Position numbers and translations under genes: made by a program. From Echiichthys vipera (Eukaryota > Chordata > Actinopteri > Perciformes > Trachinidae), in the NCBI GenBank assembly GCA_963691815.1, contig OY829652.1, positions 19,619,986-19,683,985 of the forward strand: a stretch of DNA of 64,000 nt, read 5' to 3'. The stretch's first letter is position 1; every line of letters begins with the position of its first letter. The notes beneath the pieces are model-generated. The model was not told the DNA's origin and made no database searches. It worked only from the letters and a program-made list of their open reading frames with translations. Shown here piece by piece: positions 1-14,539 of the stretch.

Positions 1-355
1 TCACACATTAAACACCCCTAGAGCCAGACTGGAATAATCCATTGTTGCATAACCACATTTTGCTCATTTTGCAACGATCGTCAAATAGTCGACTACTCTG
101 GGTCACCCCTATTTTGCTCACTGCTTTTATTTTACAAAATTAAGGTTTTTTTGTGCCTTGGTTGTATAAAAAGAGATGATTGTAAAGCGGTGTTATAGCC
201 ACAGCTATAAAAATTAATAGTATTTCAGAATTAATCAAGAATTAATACTTTGTTCTCTGGCTTTGATCTCCACTTTATGTTTATATATATATTTTTTATT
301 TCTACATCTATATTTGGCTTTTTTAACTCTGAATCACTGTGTGTTTATTCTCCAG

Positions 356-496
356 ACACTGCCGACCACAACATATGAGCTGGAGATTGTGGCCAAGGAC
401 ATGGCAGGAAGTGAGGTGGGCCTAACAGGAACAGCCACAGCTACCATTACCATCACAGACAAGAATGACCATGCCCCTGAGTTCACACATCCACTG
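356..496 (+). CDS. cdh13: cdh13 (T-cadherin) exon a: end of cadherin repeat EC2
   Basis: Internal exon of 141 nt (47 codons, phase 0 at both ends), with a TTCTCCAG acceptor before 356 and a GTGAGA donor at 497. The translation begins TLPTTTYELEIVAKDMAG and includes a GLTGTATATITITDKNDHAP stretch. DKND is the calcium-binding linker between cadherin repeats. From memory, the wording matches vertebrate cadherin-13 almost residue for residue at the EC2/EC3 boundary. Cadherin-13 is an atypical, GPI-anchored cadherin without a cytoplasmic tail; it acts in homophilic adhesion, axon guidance and binding of adiponectin and LDL. The protein start and EC1 lie upstream of this window. The next exon is 16 kb downstream, which fits the giant introns of this gene. 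Gene identity is very likely; it rests on recalled family sequence rather than a search. Confidence 0.93.
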
Positions 497-770
497 GTGA
501 GAAAAATCGGTTATTTTCCTGCCTACTTCTTCTGAACTGTGAACTGCTTTTAATCCCCTTGTTGCTCACATATAACTTTTACAGACATTATATGGGGAAA
601 ATGCTTTTGTTTACCCAGAGGTTGTCAGAGGTCAAGGTCAGTTAGCTATAGCTCATAGCTATATTTCCTCAAGGACACAGGTCACATCAACAGGGCAGAT
701 ACTTCCCAATAGCAAGTTTCAACCAGGTTTCCTGGTTGAGGAACAGCTCTCTAACTAATTTGGTGGATTA

Positions 771-1915
771 TTGAGGCATGTGGTGAGCCTTGTGTTTTTC
801 ACACATCACCACCAAAGCCATTACTCCCACCATTCTCTCTACCCTCACCAACTGCCTCAACGACATCAAAACCTGGATGAACCACAACTTCCTGAAACTC
901 ACTCTCTCCCCCCTGGTCAGAAACCTAGGCATCATCATGGACCCCACACTCTCCTTCAAGCAGGGGCGGAGTCGGACATTGTGGCCTTTTCAGCCCCTCC
1001 TTTCTCCTTTCTTTTCTTGCCCTCCATCAGGTGTAACTGAGCCAATCAAACACGCACATCCGATTCCTTTTCGACTGTAAGAAAATCCAATACTCCAACC
1101 TTGCCCGCTTTCTCTCTGTCTGACAGCCGCTCATTCATGTCGGTTCACTTGAGCTTACTGGACACCGGCCGACCGGGGAATCTCCCGGTTGTCCCAATGG
1201 CTACTCTGCCCCTGCCTTCGAGTCACACATCAACCACGTCACCAAAATGTCTTTCTTCCACCTCCGCAACATTGCACGTCTTGGCCCGACTCTCTCCTAC
1301 TCAGCCGCCGAAACGCTCAGCCAGGCTTTCATCACCTCCAGACTCGACTACTGCAACAGCATCTTTTCTGGTCTCCCCTCCGCTGCACTTCAAAAAATGC
1401 TATATGTAAAAAACTCGACCGCCCGACTGCTCACTCATTCTCCCTCAGCGTATAAACTTCAAGATCCTCCTCATCACCTACAAAGCCCTCAACAACCTTG
1501 CAACCTCATAACTGACTGATCTCTTCCATCGCCACTCCCCCACTCGCCGCCTCCGCTCTGCTGACGCCAACTTTCTCACCCCCATCACCAAAACCAAATA
1601 TCGCCCCCTGGGGTACCGAGCCTTTGCCATCGGCGCCCTAACCCTACCCTCTGGAACTCCCGGCCCCTCGCCATCTGGAACTCAGAACGGTCCCATCAGT
1701 CAGCTAAAATCCCATCTCTTCAGGATCACCTACAACTAAAATTGACCATCTGCCATCCTCTGTTTTTCCATTAATGTGATGTTCTTTTGTAGTAGTGTTG
1801 TTTAACGTACTTCCTGTTTGATTGTCTATTTTATTTTTTATTTTATTTTTTTTATGTGTAGAGTGTCTTTGAGTACTGAGAAAAGCGCTATATAAAATTG
1901 ATCTATTATTATCAT
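771..1915 (+). mobile_element. L2-like LINE, 3' part, decayed
   Basis: Translated pieces on the + strand match the C-terminal part of fish L2/CR1-group reverse transcriptases: CLNDIKTWMNHNFLKL (about 857-900), NLGIIMDPTLSFK (about 922-960), then SHINHVTKMSFFHLRNIARL (about 1223-1282) and AFITSRLDYCNSIFSGLP (about 1327-1380). The 3' end runs through QLKSHLFRI-like coding near 1700-1730 to a GCGCTATATAAAATTGATC-like tail and short ATT repeats near 1885-1915, as is usual for L2. Frames are interrupted by stops, an internal deletion around 900 and a MITE insertion at 961-1214, so the copy is dead. The exact 5' limit is uncertain. Confidence 0.8.
961..1214. mobile_element. hAT-type MITE inserted in the L2 LINE
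   Basis: A 254-bp block interrupts the LINE reading frame exactly between its SFK and SHIN segments. It begins CAGGGGCGG and ends CTGCCCCTG, giving short terminal inverted repeats of the hAT CAGGGG type. It is flanked by CCTTCAAG (953-960) and CCTTCGAG (1215-1222), an 8-bp target-site duplication with one mismatch. The 8-bp duplication and terminal sequence together point to the hAT superfamily. No coding capacity is present. Confidence 0.7.
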
Positions 1916-4900
1916 CCCCAAACCTTTTCAAACAGATGGTTTGTCAAATCACTTTACATAGGGCAATGGAAGACAAAATTAAATTAATCCTAAGCAACAA
2001 GATCATAGAAAACACATAAACACCACTCTTCAAGAATACCTTTTAATCTGCCTACCTCAGATTTGGACGTAGTTTCTGTGCTCTGGTTTAATTTCATCCA
2101 TTGTTCCTAATTGATCTTTTGTAATACCTTTTTCCCATAGCAACTGCTCTGTCCCAGATCTTTTTGATCAGCCGAACGTATACATCTCTTCTCTACAAGA
2201 CATGACTCCCAACAACAATGTCATGTCATACTAGCCCTATGCTTTTAATTTCTCTATTTTACATAAATACTGTTTTCATTTGCTGAATAATTTCTGCTGT
2301 TTCTGCTTTGCCATTCTTTCAATTTGTATTCTGCTGTCAACACCTCGCATGACTTCCTGAAGAAGTCTGATATTCAATGCTCTTTTAGTCACCAGAGATC
2401 TTTTAATGCGAAACAACTGCACAGAAAGTGTAAAGTTTAATTTATAGTAGCTTATCACTAGGGAAAAGAAGAAGTAGATCATGCGATTGGTGTTACTAAG
2501 TGAGTAAGGAAAGTATTTGGTAAAAAAGAGAAAGACAACATATTGGTGGGTTTGATGTGATTTTGTTGTTGTTTGGAAGGGAGAAATGTACTGAATTTAT
2601 CAGGTCATCATGTAAGTAGGGAATTGTTAAGATTGCATTACCAGAAAACAATACCAAGAGCAACTTAACTGTACCACAGTTGCTCCCACACATACTACCT
2701 ACACATTCAGTGTACATGTGTATTTTTACCCAGTCAATGGCTTATCTAACCCAGTGTGATCTTTCGCTTTCTCCTATAAAAAAATATTTCTGTCCTTGTC
2801 TTGTGGAGGTAAAGCTCAGCAATGTCCAGATGATGATCAATGTGTGCAAAAAGCATATGTTAAACCACATCAGTGTAACTGGGTGATATGGGTGCAAAGG
2901 CAAGATTAGGGAATCTGAGAGCAGGAGTGGGAGTAGTGTTTTGTGATTCAGCGATGCTTTGTTTAGTCAGCAATGCCTTAAGGGCATTAGTAAAAAGCTA
3001 AAAGAGTAAACCAGTGCCTGGCAGGCGCTCTATAAAATAAAACATACATGTACAAAAAAAATAGCATGCAATAAATTGCTTCTATTGGCCATTCGTGCCA
3101 CCTCATGATCAATCCGTCAAAAGCTGCTGCCATGGCTATTTTCTTTTCTTTATCCCTCCTTCTCACCTCTGGGGGTGGAAAAACAAGAAAAAAAGAATGA
3201 GATCCTGTAGAAAAAGACCCTCTGTGCACCTTAAGGTGCAGTTGTAACACGGAGGTGTGTTGTTCTTAATGGAAATGCTCGCAGCTGTTGTCAAGTTTTG
3301 AGACATATCACGCTTTGCCCCAACCAAACCTCCCCTACAGCCCTCCCATGATGCATTGGGGTGTCAGGGGAGCTTGTAAGGGGCGCAGCTCGGATGTGAA
3401 ATGTTACAGCTCAAAGGGCTCGGCAGGGCCGTGCAGAGTGCACCATGTCCATGTCCCAGTTAATGTTCTCATTTCTCACTTGGAAGAGATCCGTTTAACA
3501 GCGTGGAGAAATTGAGCTTTTAAAATACAAGTGTTTGAAGGCACTAAGCTCCCCTTATAAATCCTCTGCCCTGCACTCTCCCTGACCGCTACCAACCTGG
3601 CCATGAATCATGTCTGACCTCTCAGATGACCGCCATCGTATTGTGAGTGCATTTGGAAATGCGCAAGATTTGCTTCAGTGGCAGCTCTCATGCTTTCACC
3701 GTATTAATTATTCAACTAAATATTCAAGTCTTTTCATAGAATTTTTCCAAAATCCCTTCCTTTAGAAGAATTTGGAGTTCTCTTTCTGAAGAAACCACAT
3801 CCTGCATACGAGATGTAAGCTTTTAAAGCTTATCTTCCAGCGTGTGTGAAGATGTCAAGCAGAGAAAGATAAAGAGAAGGATAAAAAGATGAGTAGAAAA
3901 AGTCCAACGTAGGAGAGGGAAAAAAGCAAGCCAATAAATGTTCAGGAGATGTGCTCCTTCCTGTTATTCATTAAATCCACTCTAACTCGGTTTTATAAGT
4001 TGACATTTTGTTTGAATTCAGCAAACATAATCCCTATGTAGGGTGCCTGTTTTTCTCTGACCTACCTACCACAGCTCTATGCACAGACAGCTATTCATAG
4101 CTTGTGAAGTCTCAGACCACCACTCCACTGTTGCGTACATCCTCGGATCAGCCAGCAGGGAATCTGTTCTCATTTTCCTCCCTATTTCATCTTTCTGCAT
4201 TGAAGTTGTTGAACTAATGTAAGAATTATCAAACAAGTGAGCATCAGTTTGATGCTTTGAAAAGGAATAATGATTAGCTCCTGAATGTGGTTTACAGCAG
4301 CTGTTAGTAGCAGTTATTCATTGTATTACGTGATTGTAAACAGAGAGGTATGAATCAAGTTTGGAATCACTGATTTTTCATTTTCCTTGTGATATTTTAA
4401 AAATGATTCTCAAGGATTTGGAGCTTCTTGTATTCTTAACAGCAGTGTGTTGACACGAGATAGGCAACAGCCCTAAAGGTAACCTTCATTAACATCTCTG
4501 CAACATAGTCAAAAGGAAATGTACTTTTTGCAGAAAAAAAGCAAATATGAACTATAGCGTAACAGCAGCTATTTTGCATAGTTTTGACCTCTAGGTGTGC
4601 GTTCTTGCATTAAAAGAGTTGACTGAAATTTGAGAGCCGCTTTCGCTAGAAGATATACCGCTAAATTCCAACAAGTTGATACAAGACATCCGTCCCCCCT
4701 TTTCAAGAAGCACACAGCACACTCCAATTTAGTTAAGTCTGTCAGTACAACATTAAACATTTAGGAGGACCAAGTGTCCACATGTTAGCTTATTACCCAA
4801 GCACTGACTTCAACAGATGTTTTTTTCCCTCCCTATTTCGGCTCCTGCACATTCACTGTTGTGTTTTCTCAGCATTATACAATGGATAGGTCTAGCTGGC

Positions 4901-7245
4901 ATTAGTGGTTTCTCCGTAATGGGTCCAGAGCAAATGACAATTTCAAATCACAGATTGGATTTAGCAATGGACTACCATGTCTGCTTTCATGCTGCTTACC
5001 TGTACTGTCGGTGTTGCCCAAAAAGTCAGTTACGTCACTATGTAACTATTGTAGGAGAAGAGATATGAAAGGTAGGTGTACCTACGGTATCATCTAAGCG
5101 TTTAATAATTAATGAATCACCTTATTAATTATTAATTAGACTGGTTAATTATTCCTCGTTAAAAAAAGGACTCCAATATCTACAGGATTTTTATTAAACT
5201 CAGGCTTTGTCGTTGACACAATTACAAGACATTCATTAAAATAATTTTTGTTATAGTATAAACTTAAAATATAATCCATATTGTATTTCTTCATGACAGT
5301 ACAAAATTTCTGTAACTTTGGCAATATTGGTCATAAAAAGTCATTTCAAACAACACAAATTCCTCTACAGATTAATTAAATACACAATATAGCAGTTTAC
5401 ACTTCCTCTTTCAGCAAACTTATATCTCACTCAGGGAAAGAAAGAGGGGAGAAGAGAAAACTAGAAAACAGGTTTATTTCAACTTTTTACAGTGTCTGTT
5501 TGTCTTTCATAACTTAGCCTAACAAGGTGCTTTATTAACCACCCCACCTCTATCCAAGTGAGGAGTAAATTTTCCTTCATGTAACATACACCCAAATGCT
5601 GCTCTTTCAGTTGTCTTTGGCAACAGCATCCAAAACAAAGAGCCCATGCTGATATTCATTGCAGCAGAATTATTCCGTTTTCTCTTAGCATCCAGTCGGT
5701 GTTTGCTCTCTGCAGCAGGCTCGAGACAAGGTCCCTGAAGATGTACACTGCAAAAAAATATTTGTACAAAACATCAGCTCATATTTTTTAAGCCATTTTT
5801 GCTGTTGTAAACATAGCTTGTTTGCAAGTAAGCAAAGAGAACAAGGAAGGTTATGAACTACATTGGGCCCCACAGCTAACAAAGCTGAAAGAGCGAGATA
5901 AGCCTTAGAGATAAGGTTTAAAATTGGCAAAACTTCTCTTCAAAAGCTGCTTAAAGTGAAAGAGTTATGGGGATGCTAAATGTTGTAATACGACCTTCAC
6001 GGATACTCACCGATGCATTATTGAAATATGAACATATAAAGAATGCTTAAAACCTTTAATAAAATATGTACAAATTGGCTGTACAGCATGCCGACCTGCC
6101 ATTTCTTTTCCTCTTACTAAGTTCTTTTTAAGGATGGATGATTCACTGTAATCTATCTTCCATTTTTAAAAGCATAAGCTAGGGTATTCTTTCTTACTAT
6201 GAAACTTATTACATTTTGCTGCTGTAGGGGATTGGGCTCTGACCTGATTATTTTTTATGGCAATTGTCTAATCCTGTTTTTATGAGGAGAAGATAAGAAT
6301 TACATGAAATCCCTTGGTAGATATATCCTCTGAAAGGCCAGATATGTGTGCTCGTGTAACGGAGGTGATTATTTCTCCTGATGACATTTATCTGCCAATC
6401 AAAACTGGGGTTATATTATCTCCATTTATTTACTCTTAGTTTAGGTGGTCTGTGGCATTCTGTGCTCTAGGAAATTTGATATTACATTGTTTTACTCATA
6501 CTGTACCAGGGAACTTCTGTTGACATTGTTAAACTTCTGCACCAGTCAAATCTGGAATGCAGACACTGTCATATCCTTGTCTTCTTGCACATTGAGCACC
6601 TTTTGCCCTTCACGTCTCTTCTCCTACTCTGTTATATCACTCTTTCCCCAATATCCTGATCATCCCTTCATTTTCTTTGTCTGTGCTTGCAGTCCTCGTC
6701 TAGCCTCCTCTCCTCTCTGGCTCTGCTAATTCAATGCCATGTCTGACCCAGCCTATTTCCCCCTGCTCCTCATAACAAGACCATGATGGACCTTATCATG
6801 CTGTCACTCAAACTCTCTGACAGCCAATCTCAGTGGGTTTTTTTTCATTCAATTTTGGACTCTTTCTCTGTGCCTGGCTGTCTTTTTGTCTGCTTTCCCT
6901 TCCTCTCTCTTCTTTCCTCTGCTCTTTCCTCTATGATGACCAGGAGAATATGCTCGCCTGCAATCCATCTGTCCTGCTGATAAAGACTTCAGAAGTGATG
7001 GCTGTAGCACCAGGCACAGGGCAGCAGGGCCCTGTCAGTGCAAGTGTGTCTCTGGGGATGGCTAACAGGTGTCACGGATTAGTCGGAACATTGCATGATT
7101 GCTTCACTGGCTCTGAGATACACACAGTGCTTACCCAGGGTGATACGTTGGCATAGTTGGCCAGAAATATCTGGCAAAAAAGGAAGGGATGGTAAAGGAT
7201 TTGTCCACTGTATGTAAGGTTAGGGGCACGTTGCAAAGGACGAAG

Positions 7246-7370
<125 letters not shown>

Positions 7371-9349
7371 TGCATGAGTGGATGTGTTATTTGACAAATA
7401 AATGCACAGAAGCGGTAGGTTAGAGTAAGTTGTGGTGAAATACAGTATGTCCTTGAAACTTTTGCAATCTGAAATTTCATTATTTTGGTCGGCTCCTCCT
7501 TTTCCTTTCGGATAAAGAATCTTGCTAAAGCATTTCTGATCCACATTTGCAGTTATAATTAATTTTGCATTCTCTGTTATTTCATCATCCAGTATTTTAG
7601 TGTGCATATATAAAGTAATTTTTATTGCTACATGAATAGCGTGTCTGCTACATGAAATGGGTAATCGATGAAGGATAAAGTATTAATTCAGATGTGGTTA
7701 ATAGTGTGGTGCCTCTTGACACTCCCAGTGGAATCATAGACTGTATAAATAGCGGGCTGAACAAAGTCTGGCTCGGGCTACTAAGCTAGCTCAAGCTAAC
7801 ATGCTTTAGGCTTACAAATGAGCAAGACTACCTCACCAATCCAAGGGCAGCAGCCTATCATCTTAAAGTCAGTCAGCAGGCAGGTGGTGTGATCATTGCG
7901 GAGCTGAAAGACAACTAGTAGTTAATGTTAGCCTCCTGAGACAGCCACCACCTGGCACTCAGACCTCAACCAAAGCCTTAATTATGTATTTGCACTCTAA
8001 TATAATTTAAACGTGTTGATTATCATTGATTACCGGTTTTGTGCAGCAAGTATTGAAGAATGACACAAAGGTGCTTAAATTGTTCATACGCTCAATTTAA
8101 GATCAAATCTGTGTGCACAAACAATTCATCCAAGCCCCATGTCCTTTTTGGAAGAGACTGGAAGTTTTCACAGATTTCAGGGGGGAGTTGTACTTTACCT
8201 CTGTTGAGCAAACATACATTAAAGAAAGGAGTAAGTAGCCTGTGTGACCTTATGTTTCAATACAAAAAACTAAAATTGTTAAAATTAATTTTCCTGTTCT
8301 CGTACTTTGTTTCAATTAATTAATTATTAATTAACTTACTGCTCCAATAGTGATAACTATTTCTCCGAGTGAGTTTGATTTGACTGCTTTAAAACACTTC
8401 AATAGACACTTCAATAAATAAAATACTTGCTGTAATAATTATGCATGTTTCAAATTAACAAGGTTGTATGATGCATCCTCCGTCCATGTTAGACACTAAT
8501 TATGCAGGGGAGGAATAACTCTCATACACCACCACATAGACTTGGGGTTCAGGCTCCTGAGTACCTCCTGCTTAGTTGTTATTGCGGAAACAAATTGACC
8601 GTGGTTGTGAGTGGGAAGCCAGCCAGGGATCAAGTTCTTGGTGCTGCAGTAGTGACTCCAACTGGCTTGTTGCAGCACAATACATCTACGGGGTCCCACT
8701 ACACTTTTCTTCCCTGGCCAACAACACAGCTGGCAGAATCAGACACTCAAAATTAAAGAAGAAGGAAGGAAAGAAAAAAATACAATCAGAGAGCCAAGTA
8801 AACCGTCACAATACACGTTACATGTTGTAATGTACCATAGACAAGAGTATGATATAATATGCAACCTGTCTTGTACAGTTTTAAGGCAAATAAAATATTG
8901 CAGAAGAAATTGGTTGACACACTAGCCGTGCAGGTAAAAAAAGGTAGGAACATTTTCAAGGACTTTATCCTTAAAGTGAGTTATGGTGTGCAGTTAAACA
9001 GCCTTCTTGGTGATGGAGGTACATTGCTGAAATAAATAACAGAAATCCTTGCCAACATGACCCATGTCATTATGGAGATGTTTAAGTATCAGAGGTGGAT
9101 ATTGTCATGGTAAGACAAGCTGCTGTCGCGGACCGACCGTCCAGGACAACAGTTTATTTTTCATGTGCAGCTCACCCCACTTGTGCATAAGCTTTCTCAC
9201 AGGAACACTATCTCACTTTCTTTCCTAATTATTTAATCCTGTGTTGGCTCTTTAAGTTTGATCAACACCCTGGTAACAGAGTGCTCCCTTTAAGACTTGA
9301 CTAGCTCACCGTTTGCAATGACAAACATTTACAAGAGACTCTGAGCATT

Positions 9350-9760
9350 ATGTCAAGTTCAGGTCAGCAACATGCTTGCTTCCTTGTAGATTCACAACCA
9401 TCCCATGTAGCCTGGATGGTCTCTCTTGTGATCTCTGTACACTCTGTGACATATAGGTGTCAATGTTAAGTGGGAGGCGAGAGAGGGTGTCTGTGCCTGC
9501 ATTTGCTCTTTCTGGCATGTACTGAACATTGAATCTGATGTCTAACAGCTCACCTACCCATCAGGGGCCAACTGCATTCAGCTTTGCAGTTTGCAGCATG
9601 TACGTGCAGGGATTATTGTCTTTGTAGAGCGGGAAATGGGCTGCATAGTATTCCTTAAACTTGTCACATAATGCCCACTTTAAAGCAAAACGTTCTGCAG
9701 TCTTTCTGTTGTGTTACAAAAGTTTTCACCCTCAGTGCTAGCTTTAGAAAACACTATAAC
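9350..9760 (-). mobile_element. Ty3/gypsy retrotransposon fragment (RNase H region), decayed
   Basis: The minus strand translates to an RNase H-like segment of fish gypsy polyproteins: RFALKWALCDKF, then AAHFPLYKDNNPCTYML, AKLNAVGP, a stop codon, WVGELLDIRFNVQYMPE and ANAGTDTLSRLPLNID. The DNNP and ADTLSR-type motifs are diagnostic for the RNase H domain of Ty3/gypsy elements. At least one in-frame stop and several frame changes on the upstream side (toward 9760) show it is inactive. No LTRs were identified for this piece. Edges are approximate. Confidence 0.75.
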
Positions 9761-12700
9761 CTTGTCACGTTTTGCAATAATAAATATCCACAGTATCTTT
9801 TAAACATAACACTGGCATACCCTCATATTCCAGGTCTAAGAGTGTCGGGCTGTTCATGTAAGGAGAAATATATTCAACACTGTCTTACTCATCGTCTCTG
9901 CTCAGCTACGTTAAGTCCCTCCACTGGATCAAAATGAGTGGCAACTTCATAAGCTTCATCAGCTGATAACTGATACAGTCTCTTCTTACCTAAGTCTCTT
10001 CCTCTCCTTGTCCGACATGATGTGTGTTGCGGGCAACCGAGCTAACAGTCCTGCGCTCCCTAGTCTTGGATCCACTTTAGCCTGGCTTTTCCACCTCTCA
10101 AGACGCTTGCTGGAAACGTGTTTTCCGTGTTTTTCTAATTCACTTAATACGTATCTCCCTGAAAAATTTATCAAAATGGACAGAAAAAAATTACAATAAA
10201 CTATAAACAAATGGGGAAATAAGTCTACAGGCCAAATCATCAGTATCATGAATCATTCAATCGTATTCACTAACAATTGCATTAGCTATACTCACTTTAA
10301 ACCAGCTGCCTAGTATGTTCTCAGGCAAGATATTCGCTGATTTAATTCAGCATTTTGTTAGGGTTACGGTTAGGGTCAGAGTCAGGGGGTAGTGTTAGGG
10401 TCTACATAAGCCTATTTGCCGTGGAATTCGGCACTGATTGTGGAAAAAATAACAGACGATGTCACATACAAAGCATGGAACATACAGTAGGACCCGGGGG
10501 ACAAAGGTACACACCCCTGAAAAAACACAACCGTCAGAGCAACTATTAAAAACACAACAAACCTCGTAGCCTATATCATCAGCGCATCTTAAGTAAAAAA
10601 AAATTACACTTTTCTGGTCTTATTTATACCTTGTGGGATATTGCAAGCATTGCAAACTTGTGAATCTTGCTGCTTTTATTCTGGTCGTTCTGCAGCTGCA
10701 TCATCACAACAGTTACTTTACACGTAATGGTTGTCAATATTTTTGAAGAATGTGGTTATTTAATACACTGTGTACCTGTATTCCTTCAATATTTTTTTTC
10801 AGCTGCATTGACAAATATGGGGGTTGTCATGTTCCATAAAGGTAGAAAAGCTGCTTAGCTGAATGTAAGATTCATGGAAAATCTATCTTTAGAAGCAGCC
10901 TGAGCTGTTTAAATTTAATAAAGACACAGGTAAGCTCATTAACTCTCCAGGCACACTTGCTATATGCAGGATTAAAATTAGGGGGAAGGGAAAAAAGCGA
11001 GTCTTGGGTAAGACGGAGAGGTATGTTGCCAAACCTTTACACAGACACTGTGTATAGGATTGCATAGAAAGATGAGCGATCACGTTCATCTGGTTTCATT
11101 TCAGATTCCTGCTGGTTTCAATGAAAATGGTGCCTTTTTACAGATTTACGGTCTACACCTCTCTGCTGAGAGCTAAGCCGCTTTTGAAAGCAGAGAAAAT
11201 GACAGACAAGTAGCAGCTTCAAAAATGTACATGGTTCCTTTTTTATATAATTTCTTTCTAAATTTGACTATTACCGTAACACCTACCTTAGTGATTTATC
11301 ACAAATTTGTTATGCTAAATGTGCCATATAGATGGGTAATATGGCCAAAATCTTCTATCCTGATATAGGTAATTTTACATTGTGATAACGATAAATATCA
11401 TGGTATAGGTTTTCTGTTTATTCAGGAAATAAATAGTCTATAAACTCTACAACATGACTCATTTATTTATCCGAATTTGATCCATTTGGCCTGATAATAT
11501 TTGGAAAGTCCTGAAGAGCTGCACAGCTGAATTATCTTATCCCCACTCAAGTTAGCATAAGGCTAAATCGGAAGGGAGCTCAGGGAAGTCTTTTCTCCTC
11601 CTTGGGTTTTCCTGGCTCACCATTAGCTCTTGAAATGGGCCCCCAGATGCTTTAAGCCTAAAGTTGATCATTAAAGAATTCGACAGCCATCCCCATCATC
11701 TTAGCTTTGACAAAGCAGTTTCATATTTTCCCACATCCTCCTGCAAAATTACTCTTATTTTACCCGTCTGCTGACTCTCTTACCATGTACTTAAGGCAAT
11801 TTTTTCATAGCCGTCCATGTTGAGATTAAAAGCGCAGCAACAGTTACAAAAATGCAGAGGTGCAAACCCAGCAACGCGACACCTTCTTGAGCCTTCTCTC
11901 TGGATGCGAAAGATATGGTAACAGGATTTATCGCACACAGGCCTTCACACTGCAGATACTTTAGCAACCATAAACACCACTCAAGGCTGCCACTGGGTGT
12001 GGCAACGGAGCAAATGCTCCCTGAAGGCAAAATAGTCTTGTCGCAGGAGGTTTAATGTGATGGGCCTTTGTTATGTGTGCCTTTTAGAGAAAACCTTAGG
12101 GCCATTGGGGATGTGTCACAAAGTAATTTACAAACATACAGCTGCTCAACTTTCGGTCTAGCTGGCTGTCCGAGCTGCCCTAACTGCCATCTGTATTCAT
12201 AACACAATCTTAGAGACATCCAGGAATAAAATAAGTTAATTTTCATCAGTCTCTGCTTGTGTGTCTAAGGTGCTGTGTACTATCTGTAAGAATATGGTGA
12301 GCATATGTGTGTTTACTTGATTGTAATTACGTGCATGATTCTTTGTGTGAGAGAGAACAAGATGGAAAAGTCAGATTGATAAATTTGATGGTTTGTAGCA
12401 GGCAGTATCACAATCAAAACAACCACTTTTTTTTACCTAGTCTGTAACCCGACTCATTTGTCTCTGTCTTTCTGCTCTATTCCCTTTTTTCTTGTTTGTA
12501 TTGTATTGGTCATAACTCTGAACACAACAGAGTAGAAGAAAAGGTCTTTGTCATTGGTTTGTAACAAGCAATAAATGCCAGCTGGCAATGGAAGACAAAT
12601 TAAAGCCTGTATAAGGAATAGGAAGCAATTTCCATAGAAGGGTTAATGAGGCAGAGAGCATTTAGTGTTACTCTGTAAAACTGACAGATGTGTATACTCT

Positions 12701-14444
12701 TCCAAGGATTCTCATTTTCAGGCCTTTTGCTGGAATTCTGGCTTCCTTTGCACCCCCATCTGTTGGAGGTGCATTAAATGTTGTTGACAGTGTTGAGACG
12801 AAAGTGTCATGGTGTTTGCATGTTGTGTTTGAAGAAATCAACCAGCTGTCTTGCTGTGGTTGCAGATTACTATTTAAGGTTCTGAGTAAGGCTGAACAAT
12901 ATGGAATGATCTAAATGTAATTTCTTAAGACCAATATTGCAAGTGCGATTCAGTGTGCATTTTTTTTCAAGTTCCTTCTGTATTATAAACAAAGCAAGAA
13001 ACCATTATATGGTATGAACAACACAACATTAGATACATCATAAACTGCTCTTTCATAGAAGCAACATGTTGTGATGAAATTACTTTATTTAGCTATTGAA
13101 TTGTAAAAACCTTCAATAACAGTAGACGATAAGTTGTAACTTCAAGCCTTATTAAGCCTGGTGTGAATCTTAATATATGAAAAATAAATATATGAATCCT
13201 ATTTATCTCCGGTCAGTTATAGTAACAAATCACACAATTTAAAGCGCAGAGATATCAAAAAGAACAAATCTCAACACCAGACTAGACACACAGACTGGCT
13301 TTTCCACTCTAAACATATTTTGATAACTTAAAGCCCAATGGTAACATGTGATTAGCATCATGATCTCAGACCTTGTAATTACTTAACCTATAGCCACTGG
13401 GTTTCATTAGCTTGCAGGTGGAACCAGCACCTATTGTGCCTGCTATCGTTCCAGACAGGTACAGGTTTCCCTTCAGCTCTTTATAGTATAAAAAAGTTGA
13501 CACATGCTGAAGTTGTATAATCCATCACTGCAAACATCTGGTCTGCATCAGTTGTTAAATCATTATTGTATAGTGATGCAGTTTAAATGCTGATTTTGCA
13601 CTGCATTACATCATAACAGTAATATTACTTTGAGTTCGTCCCTCACTATTTTCTCTCTCTTCCTCCAGTTTGTAATCTACAGCATCATGTCTTCTCCATG
13701 TCACGTGTCCACGTGTCCATTCCCTTCATTATTAAACAAAGCTTAAGTTAATCCCATTTCTGGAGTAATGTTTCTGACCTTTTTGTATTGCAGAGGAATT
13801 AATGCAATTTTGGGTCCACACACAAAGCTGTAGCATTATTTTCCTAGATCAGGTTCACGTGAAATGAAATGGGGTTATGCTTGTACACTTATGACGTGAA
13901 AGACTGTAATAACAAACGACAACAAAGCCACAATCATAGGTAAAAATAACGCAGTAAAAAATTACATTGTTAAAACTGTCAACTGAAACTTGACATTATC
14001 CATTTTTTTTTCTTCTAAAGTTATTGCGCTCAAAAGACGATCACCCAATTATATGTTGTCAGAATGACATTACCTTGAAGATTTATGGGACAGATTATTG
14101 AAAAAGTCAGGCATAAAAGGAGATGGGAATAAGGAAATCAATGCCACACAGTAGTTTTTTACTCCTTGGAATCTTTATGCCTTGAGTGTAGGGCTCTGTG
14201 ATTTATGGTCTCTTATCTGTCTGTCTGTCTGTCTATTGTCTGTTCTTCTGCCTACTGTGAACTGTGTGTGTGTGCTTGTGCGCAAGTGTATATCTTAGTG
14301 TGAGTGTGTGTGTGTGTTTGGGACTTTATTTGACTATTGGCCTGCATTGCCCTGGCGAGAGAGTGGAGTAAGCAGGAGCCACTACTGTGATTGTCTCTCT
14401 GTCTGGGGCTGGGAGTTTCTGAACAGCCCAAAAGACCAATACAA

Positions 14445-14458
14445 ACACACACACGCAT

Positions 14459-14536
<78 letters not shown>
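14445..14536 (+). repeat. (CA)n microsatellite
   Basis: About 45 CA units with a GCATGC interruption near the start. One of only two long CA runs on the + strand. Confidence 0.97.

Positions 14537-14539
<3 letters not shown>

Noticed and set aside
10355..10405. Telomere-like TTAGGG-type stretch (GTTAGGGTTACGGTTAGGGT)
   Set aside because: Only about three imperfect units; too short for an interstitial telomeric array.
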